A stretch of 64,000 nucleotides of DNA from Castellaniella sp049651205 (GTDB lineage: Bacteria > Pseudomonadota > Gammaproteobacteria > Burkholderiales > Burkholderiaceae_B): contig NZ_JBASBR010000011.1 of NCBI RefSeq assembly GCF_049651205.1, forward strand, positions 59,472-123,471. Direction: 5' to 3'. Made by a program: the position numbers and the translations under genes. Each line of letters starts with the position of its first letter. Within the stretch, counting starts at the first letter, position 1. Positions 51,861 to 59,766 of this stretch are shown here, piece by piece. The notes beneath the pieces are model-generated. The model was not told where the DNA came from and made no database searches. It saw only the letters and a list, made by a program, of their open reading frames with translations.

Positions 51861-52693
51861 CGCGTCAGATTGTGCCCGTGCTCATGTATCACCATGTCCA
51901 CCCGGGGGGCGGTATGATCACCACTACACCAGAGCACTTTGAAGATCAGTTGCGTTGGTTATCGCGGCAGGGTTACCACACGCTCAGCACGACAGAATTC
52001 ACCCATTTTCTAAACCATGGCCAAGCGCCTTCCAAGGCGGTGTTGCTGACGTTTGATGATGGTTACCTGGATAATTGGGTTTATGCAGCACCGCTGCTTC
52101 GGCGCTACGGGATGCGGGCCACTGTGTTTATCGTCACAGGCTGGATTGGAGACGGGCCACAGCGCCCGTGTCTGTCTGACGGTGCCTCATTGCCCGAAAC
52201 CCCCGATCACCACGAGTGTGAACGACGCATTGCGCACGGTGCCGCAGACGAGGTGATGTTGCGCTGGTCTGAAATCGGTACGCTGATTGAGCAGGGGGTG
52301 ATGGAATTTCATACCCATACCCATACCCATACGCGATGGGATAAACAGGCGGTCGATAAAAACGCCCATATGCACGAAGAACTGTCACAATCCAGGCAGA
52401 CACTGGTGCAGCGTCTGGGTTCTGTGTCTGATCACTTGTGCTGGCCTCAAGGCTACTTCGACCCCGATTACGTCAGGATTGCACAAGAGCTGGGGTTCAA
52501 GTATCTGTACACCACGCGCGCCTTTGGTCGCAACCGGCCAGGGATGGATCCCGCGTCGATTTTCCGTTTTGCGGTTCGTGATACGACAGGCGCGTCTCTG
52601 GGACGCCGGGTGCAGGTGGCCGGCAGCCCGGTACTGGCGCCTCCCTTCAACGCCTGGAAGCGCTGGAAAAAAAGCCAGCACTACAAAGACTAA
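51857..52693 (+). CDS. Polysaccharide deacetylase (NodB domain) with His-Thr repeat
   Basis: NodB-homology deacetylase of 278 residues. The catalytic base motif is LTFDDGYLDNW and the metal-binding region reads EFHTHTHTHTRWD, an expanded version of the usual SHTxxH. It begins VPVLMYHHVHPGG. The protein lacks a clear signal peptide, so it probably acts on a cytoplasmic lipid- or LPS-linked N-acetyl sugar. ATG 51857 is coupled to the upstream glycosyltransferase. An N-acetylhexosamine of the LPS core is the likely substrate by context. Confidence 0.87.
   Translation: MTRQIVPVLMYHHVHPGGGMITTTPEHFEDQLRWLSRQGYHTLSTTEFTHFLNHGQAPSKAVLLTFDDGYLDNWVYAAPLLRRYGMRATVFIVTGWIGDGPQRPCLSDGASLPETPDHHECERRIAHGAADEVMLRWSEIGTLIEQGVMEFHTHTHTHTRWDKQAVDKNAHMHEELSQSRQTLVQRLGSVSDHLCWPQGYFDPDYVRIAQELGFKYLYTTRAFGRNRPGMDPASIFRFAVRDTTGASLGRRVQVAGSPVLAPPFNAWKRWKKSQHYKD
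52310..52333 (+). repeat. Hexanucleotide tandem repeat in deacetylase active site
   Basis: Four copies of a 6-bp unit (catacc, catacc, catacc, catacg) encode His-Thr four times in the metal-binding motif of the deacetylase at 51857-52693. Unit gain or loss would keep the reading frame. Confidence 0.85.
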
Positions 52694-52719
52694 GCGCTTA
52701 TGCCAACTTGCCATTCAAG

Positions 52720-53481
52720 ATGCCGCTCATGAGCCTCTCTGTCATTGTCATCACAAAAAACGAGGCGGCCCGGATCGCGTCGTGTCTGGAGTCGGTCAGC
52801 TTTGCCGATGAAATCATCGTGCTGGATTCTGGCAGCACGGATAACACGTGTGACATTGCACGCCGCCTGGGGGCGCTTGTGCACAGCAGCCCTGATTGGC
52901 CCGGATTTGGTCCGCAAAAGAATAGGGCACTTGCCTTGGCAACCGGTGATTGGGTGTTATCCATTGATGCGGATGAACAGCTGAGCCCTGAGCTGGCTGC
53001 CGCGGTTCGTGCGGCCATTCAGGCACCTCAGGCAGATGCTTACCAGATGGCACGCCTGTCAAAATTTTGCGGCAAACCCATCTGGCATAGCGGCTGGTGG
53101 CCAGATTATGTGCTGCGTCTGTTTCGACGCGAAGCTGGCCGTTTTACAGATGCGGCCGTGCATGAAAGCGTGCAGGTTGTTGGGCAAACCGCCACACTGC
53201 CTGGGCACTTTTTGCATGATCCCTATGCCAGCCTGGAAATATTCATCGACAAGATCAATCGGTACTCCACCGAGGCCGCGCTGCAGGCGTACCACAAGGG
53301 GCGGCGCACCACGCTGTTGGGCCCCTTTGGGCATGCGTTCTGGACATTCCTTCGCCATTATTTTTTTCGGCGCGGGTTTCTCGATGGCTGGCGCGGGCTT
53401 GTGCTGGCCGGAATGGCGGCAACCGGCAGTTTCTATCGTTATGTCAAACTGTTTTGGCTGGGCCGCCAGTCGCCATCCTGA
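52720..53481 (+). CDS. Glycosyltransferase family 2 (WaaE/KdtX type)
   Basis: GT-A glycosyltransferase of about 253 residues. The N-terminus LSVIVITKNEAARIASCLES, DEIIVLDSGSTDNT and the DxD-like IDADEQLSPEL are those of the WaaE/KdtX family, which adds glucose or a related sugar to heptose I of the LPS inner core. A hydrophobic, basic C-terminus (HYFFRRGFLDGWRGLVLAG) suggests membrane contact. Start is uncertain among ATG 52720, ATG 52729 and TTG 52708; no good Shine-Dalgarno is seen. Confidence 0.87.
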   Translation: MPLMSLSVIVITKNEAARIASCLESVSFADEIIVLDSGSTDNTCDIARRLGALVHSSPDWPGFGPQKNRALALATGDWVLSIDADEQLSPELAAAVRAAIQAPQADAYQMARLSKFCGKPIWHSGWWPDYVLRLFRREAGRFTDAAVHESVQVVGQTATLPGHFLHDPYASLEIFIDKINRYSTEAALQAYHKGRRTTLLGPFGHAFWTFLRHYFFRRGFLDGWRGLVLAGMAATGSFYRYVKLFWLGRQSPS

Positions 53482-53526
53482 TCTGTTTGTGCCTGGTGGC
53501 CGGTTATTGTGACAACCCCTTATTCT

Positions 53527-53532
53527 TATAAT
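53527..53532 (+). promoter_or_regulatory. Candidate -10 (TATAAT) for a leaderless deacetylase mRNA
   Basis: An exact TATAAT ends six bases before the ATG at 53539, the same geometry as at dnaE. A start of transcription on the A of the ATG would give a leaderless message. No Shine-Dalgarno and no ideal -35 are seen. Confidence 0.45.
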
Positions 53533-53538
53533 TCGCGC

Positions 53539-54279
53539 ATGATTCCCATCCTGATGTATCACCAGATTGGCGAGCCCAATCCCAAAGGCACTCCTTACCG
53601 GGGGCTGACGGTGCACCCGCGCGACTTCCGGCGGCAAATGGTCTGGTTGCGCCGCCTGGGGTATCGTGGTTTGTCGATGGCGCAATTGATGCCTTATCTG
53701 CAAGGTAAGAAAACAGGCAAGGTATTTGGCCTGACCTTTGATGATGGCTATCAAAATGTCCTGGAGCACGCCTTGCCTGTCCTCGAAGACTGCGGCTTTC
53801 ATGCCACCAATTATTTTGTGGTGCGTATGTTGGGCAAGACCAATACCTGGGATCGTGCCGAAGGGGTACCCGCTGCTGCGCTCATGGATGTGCAGGGGCT
53901 CAGAGAGTGGTTTGCCGCAGGCCACGAGGTGGGGTCTCATACCCTCAATCATCCGGTTTTGCCAGGTTTGTCGCCAGAATTGGCACTTAACGAAATCCGC
54001 GATTCACGCGAGGCACTGGAGCAAATCACAGGCGCGCCGGTCAAGGCGTTTTGTTATCCCTATGGCAAGTTCACGCCCGAGCTGGCTGCCTGTGTACGTA
54101 ATGCCGGCTACGAAACTGCCACCACCACCGCCGGTGGGCTGGTGCGCCGCTCCGATGACCCCTTTGCCTTGCCCCGGGTGGCTGTGATGCGCTCAACCCT
54201 GCTGGTTCGCTTCCTGCAGAAATGCCTCACACCCCTTGAAGATCGCAAGCGTATCCGTCAAGAACAGAGGCTGACGTGA
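53539..54279 (+). CDS. Polysaccharide deacetylase (NodB domain), second copy
   Basis: NodB-type deacetylase of about 246 residues. It opens IPILMYHQIGEPNPKGTPYRG; the catalytic motif is LTFDDGYQNVLEHAL and the metal site GHEVGSHTLNHPVLPG keeps the normal SHTLNH spacing, with FCYPYGKFTPEL following. No signal peptide is evident. It is only distantly similar to the deacetylase at 51857-52693. ATG 53539 is preferred by homology; an in-frame GTG at 53509 is possible. The stop overlaps the next glycosyltransferase (GTGA). Confidence 0.88.
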   Translation: MIPILMYHQIGEPNPKGTPYRGLTVHPRDFRRQMVWLRRLGYRGLSMAQLMPYLQGKKTGKVFGLTFDDGYQNVLEHALPVLEDCGFHATNYFVVRMLGKTNTWDRAEGVPAAALMDVQGLREWFAAGHEVGSHTLNHPVLPGLSPELALNEIRDSREALEQITGAPVKAFCYPYGKFTPELAACVRNAGYETATTTAGGLVRRSDDPFALPRVAVMRSTLLVRFLQKCLTPLEDRKRIRQEQRLT

Positions 54280-55469
54280 TAGTGCCCAATGGTTCCCCGG
54301 TTCCATCGCCCGCACCGGATAGCCAGCCTTTGTCGATCGCCTTTGTGGTGGATCGTTTTGGCAATCGTTTCGGTGGAGCTGAAGCCTATGGGGTGGCCCT
54401 GATGCGCGAGTTGTCTGCCGCGGGTCACCAGATCACAGTATTTGCTCGCGAGTACGATCCGGCCTGCGACCTACGATTGCCCTATCGTGCCATTCGCGTC
54501 AGTACTCGCTGGCCAGGCTGGGTACGAGCTTGGCTGTTTGCCCGCCGGGCTGCGCGGGCAACGCAGGCGGGTTTTGATATCGTTCATTCACACTGCAATG
54601 GCTGGTGCGGGGATGTTGAGGTCGTGCACGTCACGCCGGTGCGCTATCGGTGGCGTGTTCAACCCATGGCCCGGCTCAAGCGCTGTCTGTCCTATCCCAG
54701 CCTTCGGGTGCAAACATATCTTGATCTCGAGCGGCGCCGGATGGCTGCGCGCCCCGGTCATCGAGTGGTGGCTGTTTCCCAGTTGATCGCTTATCAGCTC
54801 GATCAGGCATACGGGCCGTTTGCATGTCCGTTACCGGTGGTTCCGCCAGGCGTATCGGTGGCGCCCGCCGGTGCGGCAGAGGCGCGTGTTCGTGCCCGTG
54901 AGTCCCTCGGGTTGGATTCACACCTGACGCTATGCCTGCTGGTGGCCCGCAACCCTATGCGTAAGGGGTTGCCAACGGTACTGCAGGCCCTTGGTCAGTT
55001 GCCTGAGGATGTGCATGTACTGGTGGTGGGGGCTAATGCGGCTGCCCGCACCTGCGTGGGCCAGGCGCCGCACGCAGTCCGTCAGCGGGTTCATCTGGTG
55101 GCAGAGACCGCGCAGGTGGCACCGTACTATCAGGCGGCCGACATCTACGTACACCCCACGCTTAATGACAGCTTCGGGATGGCGCCTTTGGAGGCGATGT
55201 CGTTTGGTTTGCCAGTGATTCTCAGTCCGGCCCCGTGGTGCGGTTTTGCGCAGTATGTACAGGCTGGTGACGAGGCGCTGGTGCTAAGCCATCCCGAGCG
55301 TGCTGATGAGCTGGCCCAGGCGATTGTGCGGATTCGCACGGACGCTCCTTTGAGACAGCATCTGCAAGAAGGCATGCGGGCGGTGCTTGCGCGCCATGCA
55401 TGGCCTGAAGTCGCGCGCCAATATCAAGCTGTTTATTCCGTCGTCCTGGCGGAAAAAAAAGCCGCTTAA
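54276..55469 (+). CDS. Glycosyltransferase family 4
   Basis: GT-B glycosyltransferase of 397 residues. SIAFVVDRFGNRFGGAEAYGVALMREL is the acceptor-domain start, and the donor domain has LLVARNPMRKGLPTVLQALG and HPTLNDSFGMAPLEAMSFGLPVILS, with the conserved Glu of the GT4 EX7E motif. Residues 1-17 are Pro/Ser-rich and probably not structured. GTG 54276 is coupled to the deacetylase. The last five codons overlap the stem and A run of a terminator that serves the convergent gene. Confidence 0.87.
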   Translation: MIVPNGSPVPSPAPDSQPLSIAFVVDRFGNRFGGAEAYGVALMRELSAAGHQITVFAREYDPACDLRLPYRAIRVSTRWPGWVRAWLFARRAARATQAGFDIVHSHCNGWCGDVEVVHVTPVRYRWRVQPMARLKRCLSYPSLRVQTYLDLERRRMAARPGHRVVAVSQLIAYQLDQAYGPFACPLPVVPPGVSVAPAGAAEARVRARESLGLDSHLTLCLLVARNPMRKGLPTVLQALGQLPEDVHVLVVGANAAARTCVGQAPHAVRQRVHLVAETAQVAPYYQAADIYVHPTLNDSFGMAPLEAMSFGLPVILSPAPWCGFAQYVQAGDEALVLSHPERADELAQAIVRIRTDAPLRQHLQEGMRAVLARHAWPEVARQYQAVYSVVLAEKKAA

Positions 55470-55475
55470 GCGGCT
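55453..55475 (-). terminator. Terminator of the leftward ydcF-type gene, inside coding sequence
   Basis: The perfect palindrome AGCCGCTTAAGCGGCT (55460-55475) is followed on the minus strand by eight T (55460-55453). It overlaps the last codons and TAA of the rightward glycosyltransferase and most of the TAG of the leftward gene; only four bases separate the two stops. Confidence 0.8.
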
Positions 55476-56238
55476 AAACCCAGCCTCTCAGCCAGTACAC
55501 CAGCAGCCCCAGATACTCTTTCACGATCGATCGGCTGGCGTTCAGCGCGCGTAGGTCGGGCAGCCAGAATGAAAAATCCGGCTGATCAGGTACGACGATT
55601 TGTGGTGGCGAGGGGGCTGCGACAGGGTTTAAGCCCTGCTTTTGAAAGCTGGCCATGGCGCGTGGCATGTGCAGCGCGGATGTCACCAGCAAAAAGGCTG
55701 TGATGTCATGTTGGCGCAATAATTTTGCTGTATACGCCGCATTTTGATGCGTTGTCAGGCTCTGACTTTCTTCAAGAATTGCCGAGGCTGGCACCCCCTG
55801 GTGCTCCAACGCCGCTGCCATCATGCGTGCTTCACTGACGCCGCCATCCAGTGCGGCACCCGAGACCACTACTAATGGCGCACGCTTGGCTGCGTACAGC
55901 TTGGCGGCGGTATCGGTTCGTAGCACTGTTGAAGCAGGATCCAGGGGTTCAAACCAGTTGCTGCGTCCGTTGGCCGTGTTGCCTCCAAGCACCACAATGG
56001 CCTGCGCCGTGGGCATCGTTGCTGCCGCACGGTAGGGGTATCGCTGCTCAAGCAAGCCGCCCGCCCACAAGGATGTGGTGGGCAGCGACCAGAACACTAC
56101 CCACGCCAGTGCTGCGATCGTCAGGATGGCAGCGGTCTTGCGCCAGCGGACGATCAACAGAATCACGGCAAGCAGCAGCAGGGTGATCGAGAGATTGAGG
56201 GGGATTACCAGATTGGCCAGGAATTCGGACACATTCAT
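55474..56238 (-). CDS. YdcF/ElyC family (DUF218) membrane protein
   Basis: Protein of 254 residues with two N-terminal membrane helices (about 8-28 and 36-56) and a periplasmic DUF218 domain: AIVVLGGNTANGR, PLVVVSGAALDGGVSEARMMA, ILEESQSLTTHQNA and LLVTSALHMPRAMASF. ElyC in E. coli affects peptidoglycan and envelope polysaccharide precursors; YdcF has no settled function. ATG 56238 overlaps the heptosyltransferase stop (ATGA), linking it to LPS assembly. Confidence 0.88.
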   Translation of the reverse strand: MNVSEFLANLVIPLNLSITLLLLAVILLIVRWRKTAAILTIAALAWVVFWSLPTTSLWAGGLLEQRYPYRAAATMPTAQAIVVLGGNTANGRSNWFEPLDPASTVLRTDTAAKLYAAKRAPLVVVSGAALDGGVSEARMMAAALEHQGVPASAILEESQSLTTHQNAAYTAKLLRQHDITAFLLVTSALHMPRAMASFQKQGLNPVAAPSPPQIVVPDQPDFSFWLPDLRALNASRSIVKEYLGLLVYWLRGWV

Positions 56239-57254
56239 GCGCTGGATACATTCTCCATCATGGTCAAGGCAGTGTTCAGGACGTCGGGAGCGCTGGGCCA
56301 ATGATCCAGCTTGCCCAGACGGGTGGCCTGGTTGGACCAGGGGCCTGTGCGTAAGGGGTCGGTGACTCCAAACAAGGTGATCTGGCGTGCGCGTGCGGCA
56401 GCAGCTAGATGAGAGACGCCAGAGTCGTTGCATACAACCAGCCCGGCGGCGTGAGTAAGGACGGCAAAGGTGCCCAGACCCATGGCGGGCAGCAATTGAA
56501 CGCTGGGTGCGGCAGCTTGTGCTGCGACCTGCTCGCCAGCAGGGGGGGCCATCACCACGGTAAAGCCGCGCGCCTGCAAGGACTGGCTGAGGCTGTCGAA
56601 CCCGGTCCAGGCCTTGATGCGTCCCTTGTGCAGGCCTGTGGCCGTGGGTGCGATCAGGACAAAGCGACCAGAAGCCAGCCCTGCCTCAGCCATGATGTTT
56701 GCTGCCTGCTGTTCATGCAGGGCGGTGGGCCGCCAGTTAAGCTCCGGGGCTGGTTCGGCGTGGGCAACTGGCAATTGCCAGTGCTTAAGTGCGTACCGGG
56801 TGAGATGGTGCCACGATTGCACGGCATGCAAACTGGCGTCTGGCTTGCGGCAAGGCCAACGCAAAATCAAGCTGCGGCCATCGTCCCGATATCCGGCGCA
56901 GGGGATTCCTGCGAACCGGAAGGACAGGGCGCTGGAAAGTGAATCGGGCAATAGCAGGCCTCGGGGGGCTGGTTGCCGGGATTGCTTGAGGTGCTGGCGG
57001 ACAGCCGCGCGGTTGGTGCGCCAGGAAGAAGTCATAGGGACGAACCCGGCCAATGGATAGGCTGCCAGAAGATCCTGGGCCCATGGGCGTGCGCACACCA
57101 CAACAGGAAGCCCGGTGTGCAACAGCAGCTCGATGCTGGGCAGGCTCATGCAGACATCACCCACCCAATTGGGTAGGCGGACATATAAGGTGGGTCTGGC
57201 AGTGGGTGGCAACGCAGAAACTCCGGCGGCCCGTAGCGGCCTAGGCCTGGCCAC
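56235..57254 (-). CDS. Glycosyltransferase family 9 (WaaF-like heptosyltransferase)
   Basis: GT9 protein of up to 339 residues. LYVRLPNWVGDVCMSLPSIELL is the typical heptosyltransferase N-terminus, and the donor domain has LIAPTATGLHKGRIKAW and VVCNDSGVSHLAAAARARQITLFG. It would add an ADP-heptose-derived residue to the LPS inner core at the cytoplasmic face of the membrane. The start is GTG 57254; a later start nearer the RPTLYVRLP segment is possible. Divergent from msbA, with 46 bases between. Confidence 0.87.
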   Translation of the reverse strand: MARPRPLRAAGVSALPPTARPTLYVRLPNWVGDVCMSLPSIELLLHTGLPVVVCARPWAQDLLAAYPLAGFVPMTSSWRTNRAAVRQHLKQSRQPAPRGLLLPDSLSSALSFRFAGIPCAGYRDDGRSLILRWPCRKPDASLHAVQSWHHLTRYALKHWQLPVAHAEPAPELNWRPTALHEQQAANIMAEAGLASGRFVLIAPTATGLHKGRIKAWTGFDSLSQSLQARGFTVVMAPPAGEQVAAQAAAPSVQLLPAMGLGTFAVLTHAAGLVVCNDSGVSHLAAAARARQITLFGVTDPLRTGPWSNQATRLGKLDHWPSAPDVLNTALTMMENVSSA

Positions 57255-57300
57255 GGGCTAAAATGCGTGATTCACGACAGTATATAAGAGAGTGTGAGGC

Positions 57301-59133
57301 TTGAAACCTGAATCTAATATGGCTGACAGCCAGCCGGTGCGCCTCGAGATGTGGCGGCAGATCTATCTGCGCTTGGGAAAAGACTGGAAGGTAGCCCTGC
57401 TGGCACTGCTGTTGCTCAGTGTTGCCTCTGCCACTCAACCGCTGCTGGCTGTCATCATGAAACCGCTGCTGGATGAAGGCTTTACGGGCGCCCGCCCATC
57501 ATATATTTGGTCGATCCCATTGGCCGTTGTGGGCCTCATGCTGCTACGCGGCATCACGACGTTTGGCGGCACTTATTTGATGTCCTGGGTGGCCAATAAC
57601 CTGTTACTGGGCTTGCGTTCAGAGATGTTTGAACGCCTGATGGCCATGTCGGATGAAACCTTCCGAGCCCGTGATCGTGGGCGCCTGCTTAATCGGTTCA
57701 CCATCGATGCAGGCAATGTGGCGGGTCTGTCCACAGAGGTGATCCGTGTCATTGTGCGCGAGTCCCTCACGGTTGTGGCCCTGCTGGCTGTGCTGCTGTA
57801 CATGTCCTGGCAACTGACCCTGATTGTGCTGGTGATGTTGCCCCTGTCGGTGCTGACTGGTCGGTATTTTGTGAAGCGCTTGCGCCGTATCAACCGCGAT
57901 ACTATCAACATGAACGCCGAGCTCACCCGCGTGGTGTCCGAAGGTATTGCAGGGCAGCGCGTCATCAAACTGTTTGACGGCTATGCGCGCGAGCGTGATC
58001 GCTTTGCCTATATTAATGCTCGTTTGCGCCGGTTTGCGATGCGGGCAGCCAGTGCGGATTCCGCCATGTCGCCGATCTCACAATTTTTTGTTGCCCTGTC
58101 TGTGGCGATTGTGGTGGCGGTTGCCCTGTATCAGGCCAATCATCAGGGGCTCACCGTAGGAAGTTTTGCCGCTTTCATGGCAGCACTTGGGCAGATTTTT
58201 GATCCTCTCAAACGCCTCACCAACATTGCTGGTGCAGCCCAGCGCATGCTGATTTCAGCCGAAAGTGTTTTTTCCCTGATCCAAGAGCCCGCCGAGCAGG
58301 ACACGGGCACCCGGGACATCGCCGGGCGGCTGTCTGGGCAGGTTCAGTTTTGCGGGGTAAGTCACCGCTTTGCCGATGCGTCGCGCAATACGCTCGACAA
58401 CATTGTCCTCTCGGTCCCCGCCGGCCAGACCATTGCGTTGGTTGGCCGGTCGGGCAGCGGCAAGACCACATTGGTCAATATGTTGCCCCGCTTTATCGAG
58501 CCCACCGACGGCCAGGTGCTTATCGATGGTATTGATATCCATGAGTTTCACTTACGGGCACTCAGGTCGCAGTTGTCATTGGTCAGCCAGGACGTCGTGA
58601 TGTTTGAAGGCAGCATTGCCGACAACGTCGCTTATGGTTCCCAGGCCGATGTACCAGAATCACGGATCCGTGATGCACTGGAAGCCGCCAGTTTGCTCGA
58701 GTTTGTCGACAGTCTGCCAGAGGGCATCCACACACAGGTGGGCTCCAATGCCAGCGCAATGTCCGGTGGCCAACGCCAGCGCCTGGCCATTGCCCGGGCG
58801 CTCATAAAGGATGCACCGATTCTGATCCTCGACGAAGCGACCTCAGCTTTGGATAATGAGTCCGAGCGGCAGGTGCAAGCTTCTCTGGAACGCTTGATGG
58901 CGGGGCGCACAACGCTGGTCATTGCGCACCGCTTAAGTACTGTGCAAAAGGCCGATCGCATCATCGTCATGGATCAAGGGCAGATAGCGGAAGAGGGCAC
59001 CCACGCCGATCTGCTGGCGCAAGGTGGGCTGTACGCCAACCTGTATCAGCTGCAATTTATCGATGACTCGGCGTCAGACCAAGGCACTTCGGCATCAGAC
59101 CACAGCGCTTCCGTGCCGGGCCGGGCGTCTTGA
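57301..59133 (+). CDS. msbA: Lipid A export ABC transporter MsbA
   Basis: Half-transporter of about 610 residues flipping lipid A-core across the inner membrane. Six membrane helices fill residues about 30-310, then the ATPase with Walker A VGRSGSGKTTLVN, Q-loop LSLVSQDVVMFEGSI, signature AMSGGQRQRLAIARAL, Walker B LILDEATSALD and the H-loop IAHRLSTV. TTG 57301 has GAGG just upstream; ATG 57319 (MADSQPVRLE) is the alternative. The C-terminal tail has a 21-bp imperfect tandem duplication. It follows an LPS-assembly gene cluster. Confidence 0.94.
   Translation: MKPESNMADSQPVRLEMWRQIYLRLGKDWKVALLALLLLSVASATQPLLAVIMKPLLDEGFTGARPSYIWSIPLAVVGLMLLRGITTFGGTYLMSWVANNLLLGLRSEMFERLMAMSDETFRARDRGRLLNRFTIDAGNVAGLSTEVIRVIVRESLTVVALLAVLLYMSWQLTLIVLVMLPLSVLTGRYFVKRLRRINRDTINMNAELTRVVSEGIAGQRVIKLFDGYARERDRFAYINARLRRFAMRAASADSAMSPISQFFVALSVAIVVAVALYQANHQGLTVGSFAAFMAALGQIFDPLKRLTNIAGAAQRMLISAESVFSLIQEPAEQDTGTRDIAGRLSGQVQFCGVSHRFADASRNTLDNIVLSVPAGQTIALVGRSGSGKTTLVNMLPRFIEPTDGQVLIDGIDIHEFHLRALRSQLSLVSQDVVMFEGSIADNVAYGSQADVPESRIRDALEAASLLEFVDSLPEGIHTQVGSNASAMSGGQRQRLAIARALIKDAPILILDEATSALDNESERQVQASLERLMAGRTTLVIAHRLSTVQKADRIIVMDQGQIAEEGTHADLLAQGGLYANLYQLQFIDDSASDQGTSASDHSASVPGRAS
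59068..59109 (+). repeat. 21-bp imperfect tandem duplication in msbA tail
   Basis: 59068-59088 and 59089-59109 match at 17 of 21 positions and encode SASDQGT then SASDHSA in the non-conserved C-terminal tail of MsbA. Confidence 0.75.
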
Positions 59134-59241
59134 GAGTGCATATCATTTGCCAATCACACGTGGTTAGATAAAGAGTCTGCTCGTTTATTTATGATTAGCC
59201 CGACCGTTCTCCTCACCCCGATTTTTGCCATGGAGTCTCCC

Positions 59242-59679
59242 ATGAAAACGCTGTATGCCCTTGCATCCTTGTCTGTTCTGTCCGCCTGTGCCGGCCAGCC
59301 ACAAGGCCTCACCATCAATCAGCTCGAGACCCCCGCCTATCAGCTCACCGAACGCAGGCGCCTGCCCATCGATTTTGCCGGCGTACAGCAAAATTTGTTT
59401 CGTCACGCAAAGCTGTGTGGAGATACCTATACCTTCGAGATGGTGCCCCGGGAGTCTGCGTATGGTCGTGTGGTGTATCGCCCCACTCCTGATGCCGGTT
59501 GGGACCGCAGTGTGGTGCTAAGCCTAACCTTGCTGCATAACCGTACGATCAACGTCAAGGCGTACAGCTACTATGCCGGCGAGATGGATCGAGTGCATCA
59601 GATGTTGACTGCGATGATGAAGCCCGAGTTATGTCATGCAGACAGCAGTTGGGAAAACAAGCTGGATGTCGGTGAGTAG
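59242..59679 (+). CDS. Small putative lipoprotein
   Basis: Protein of 145 residues with a lipoprotein signal peptide MKTLYALASLSVLSAC; the lipobox LSAC predicts lipidation of Cys16. The mature part has two further Cys (HAKLCGDTYTF and KPELCHAD), possibly a disulfide, and a beta-rich middle (YGRVVYRPTPDAGW, SVVLSLTLLHNRTINVKAYSYYAG). I do not recognise a characterised family. ATG 59242 has GGAG upstream. Gap sequences on both sides show no clear terminator. Confidence 0.82.
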   Translation: MKTLYALASLSVLSACAGQPQGLTINQLETPAYQLTERRRLPIDFAGVQQNLFRHAKLCGDTYTFEMVPRESAYGRVVYRPTPDAGWDRSVVLSLTLLHNRTINVKAYSYYAGEMDRVHQMLTAMMKPELCHADSSWENKLDVGE

Positions 59680-59766
59680 GCATCCAGGCCCCTCGGTGGC
59701 AAGGGGGTAGTGGCAAGCTTGTCACGTGCCTGAGGCCAGTGGGTTGCAGTAAAGAAGCTGCGTTAT

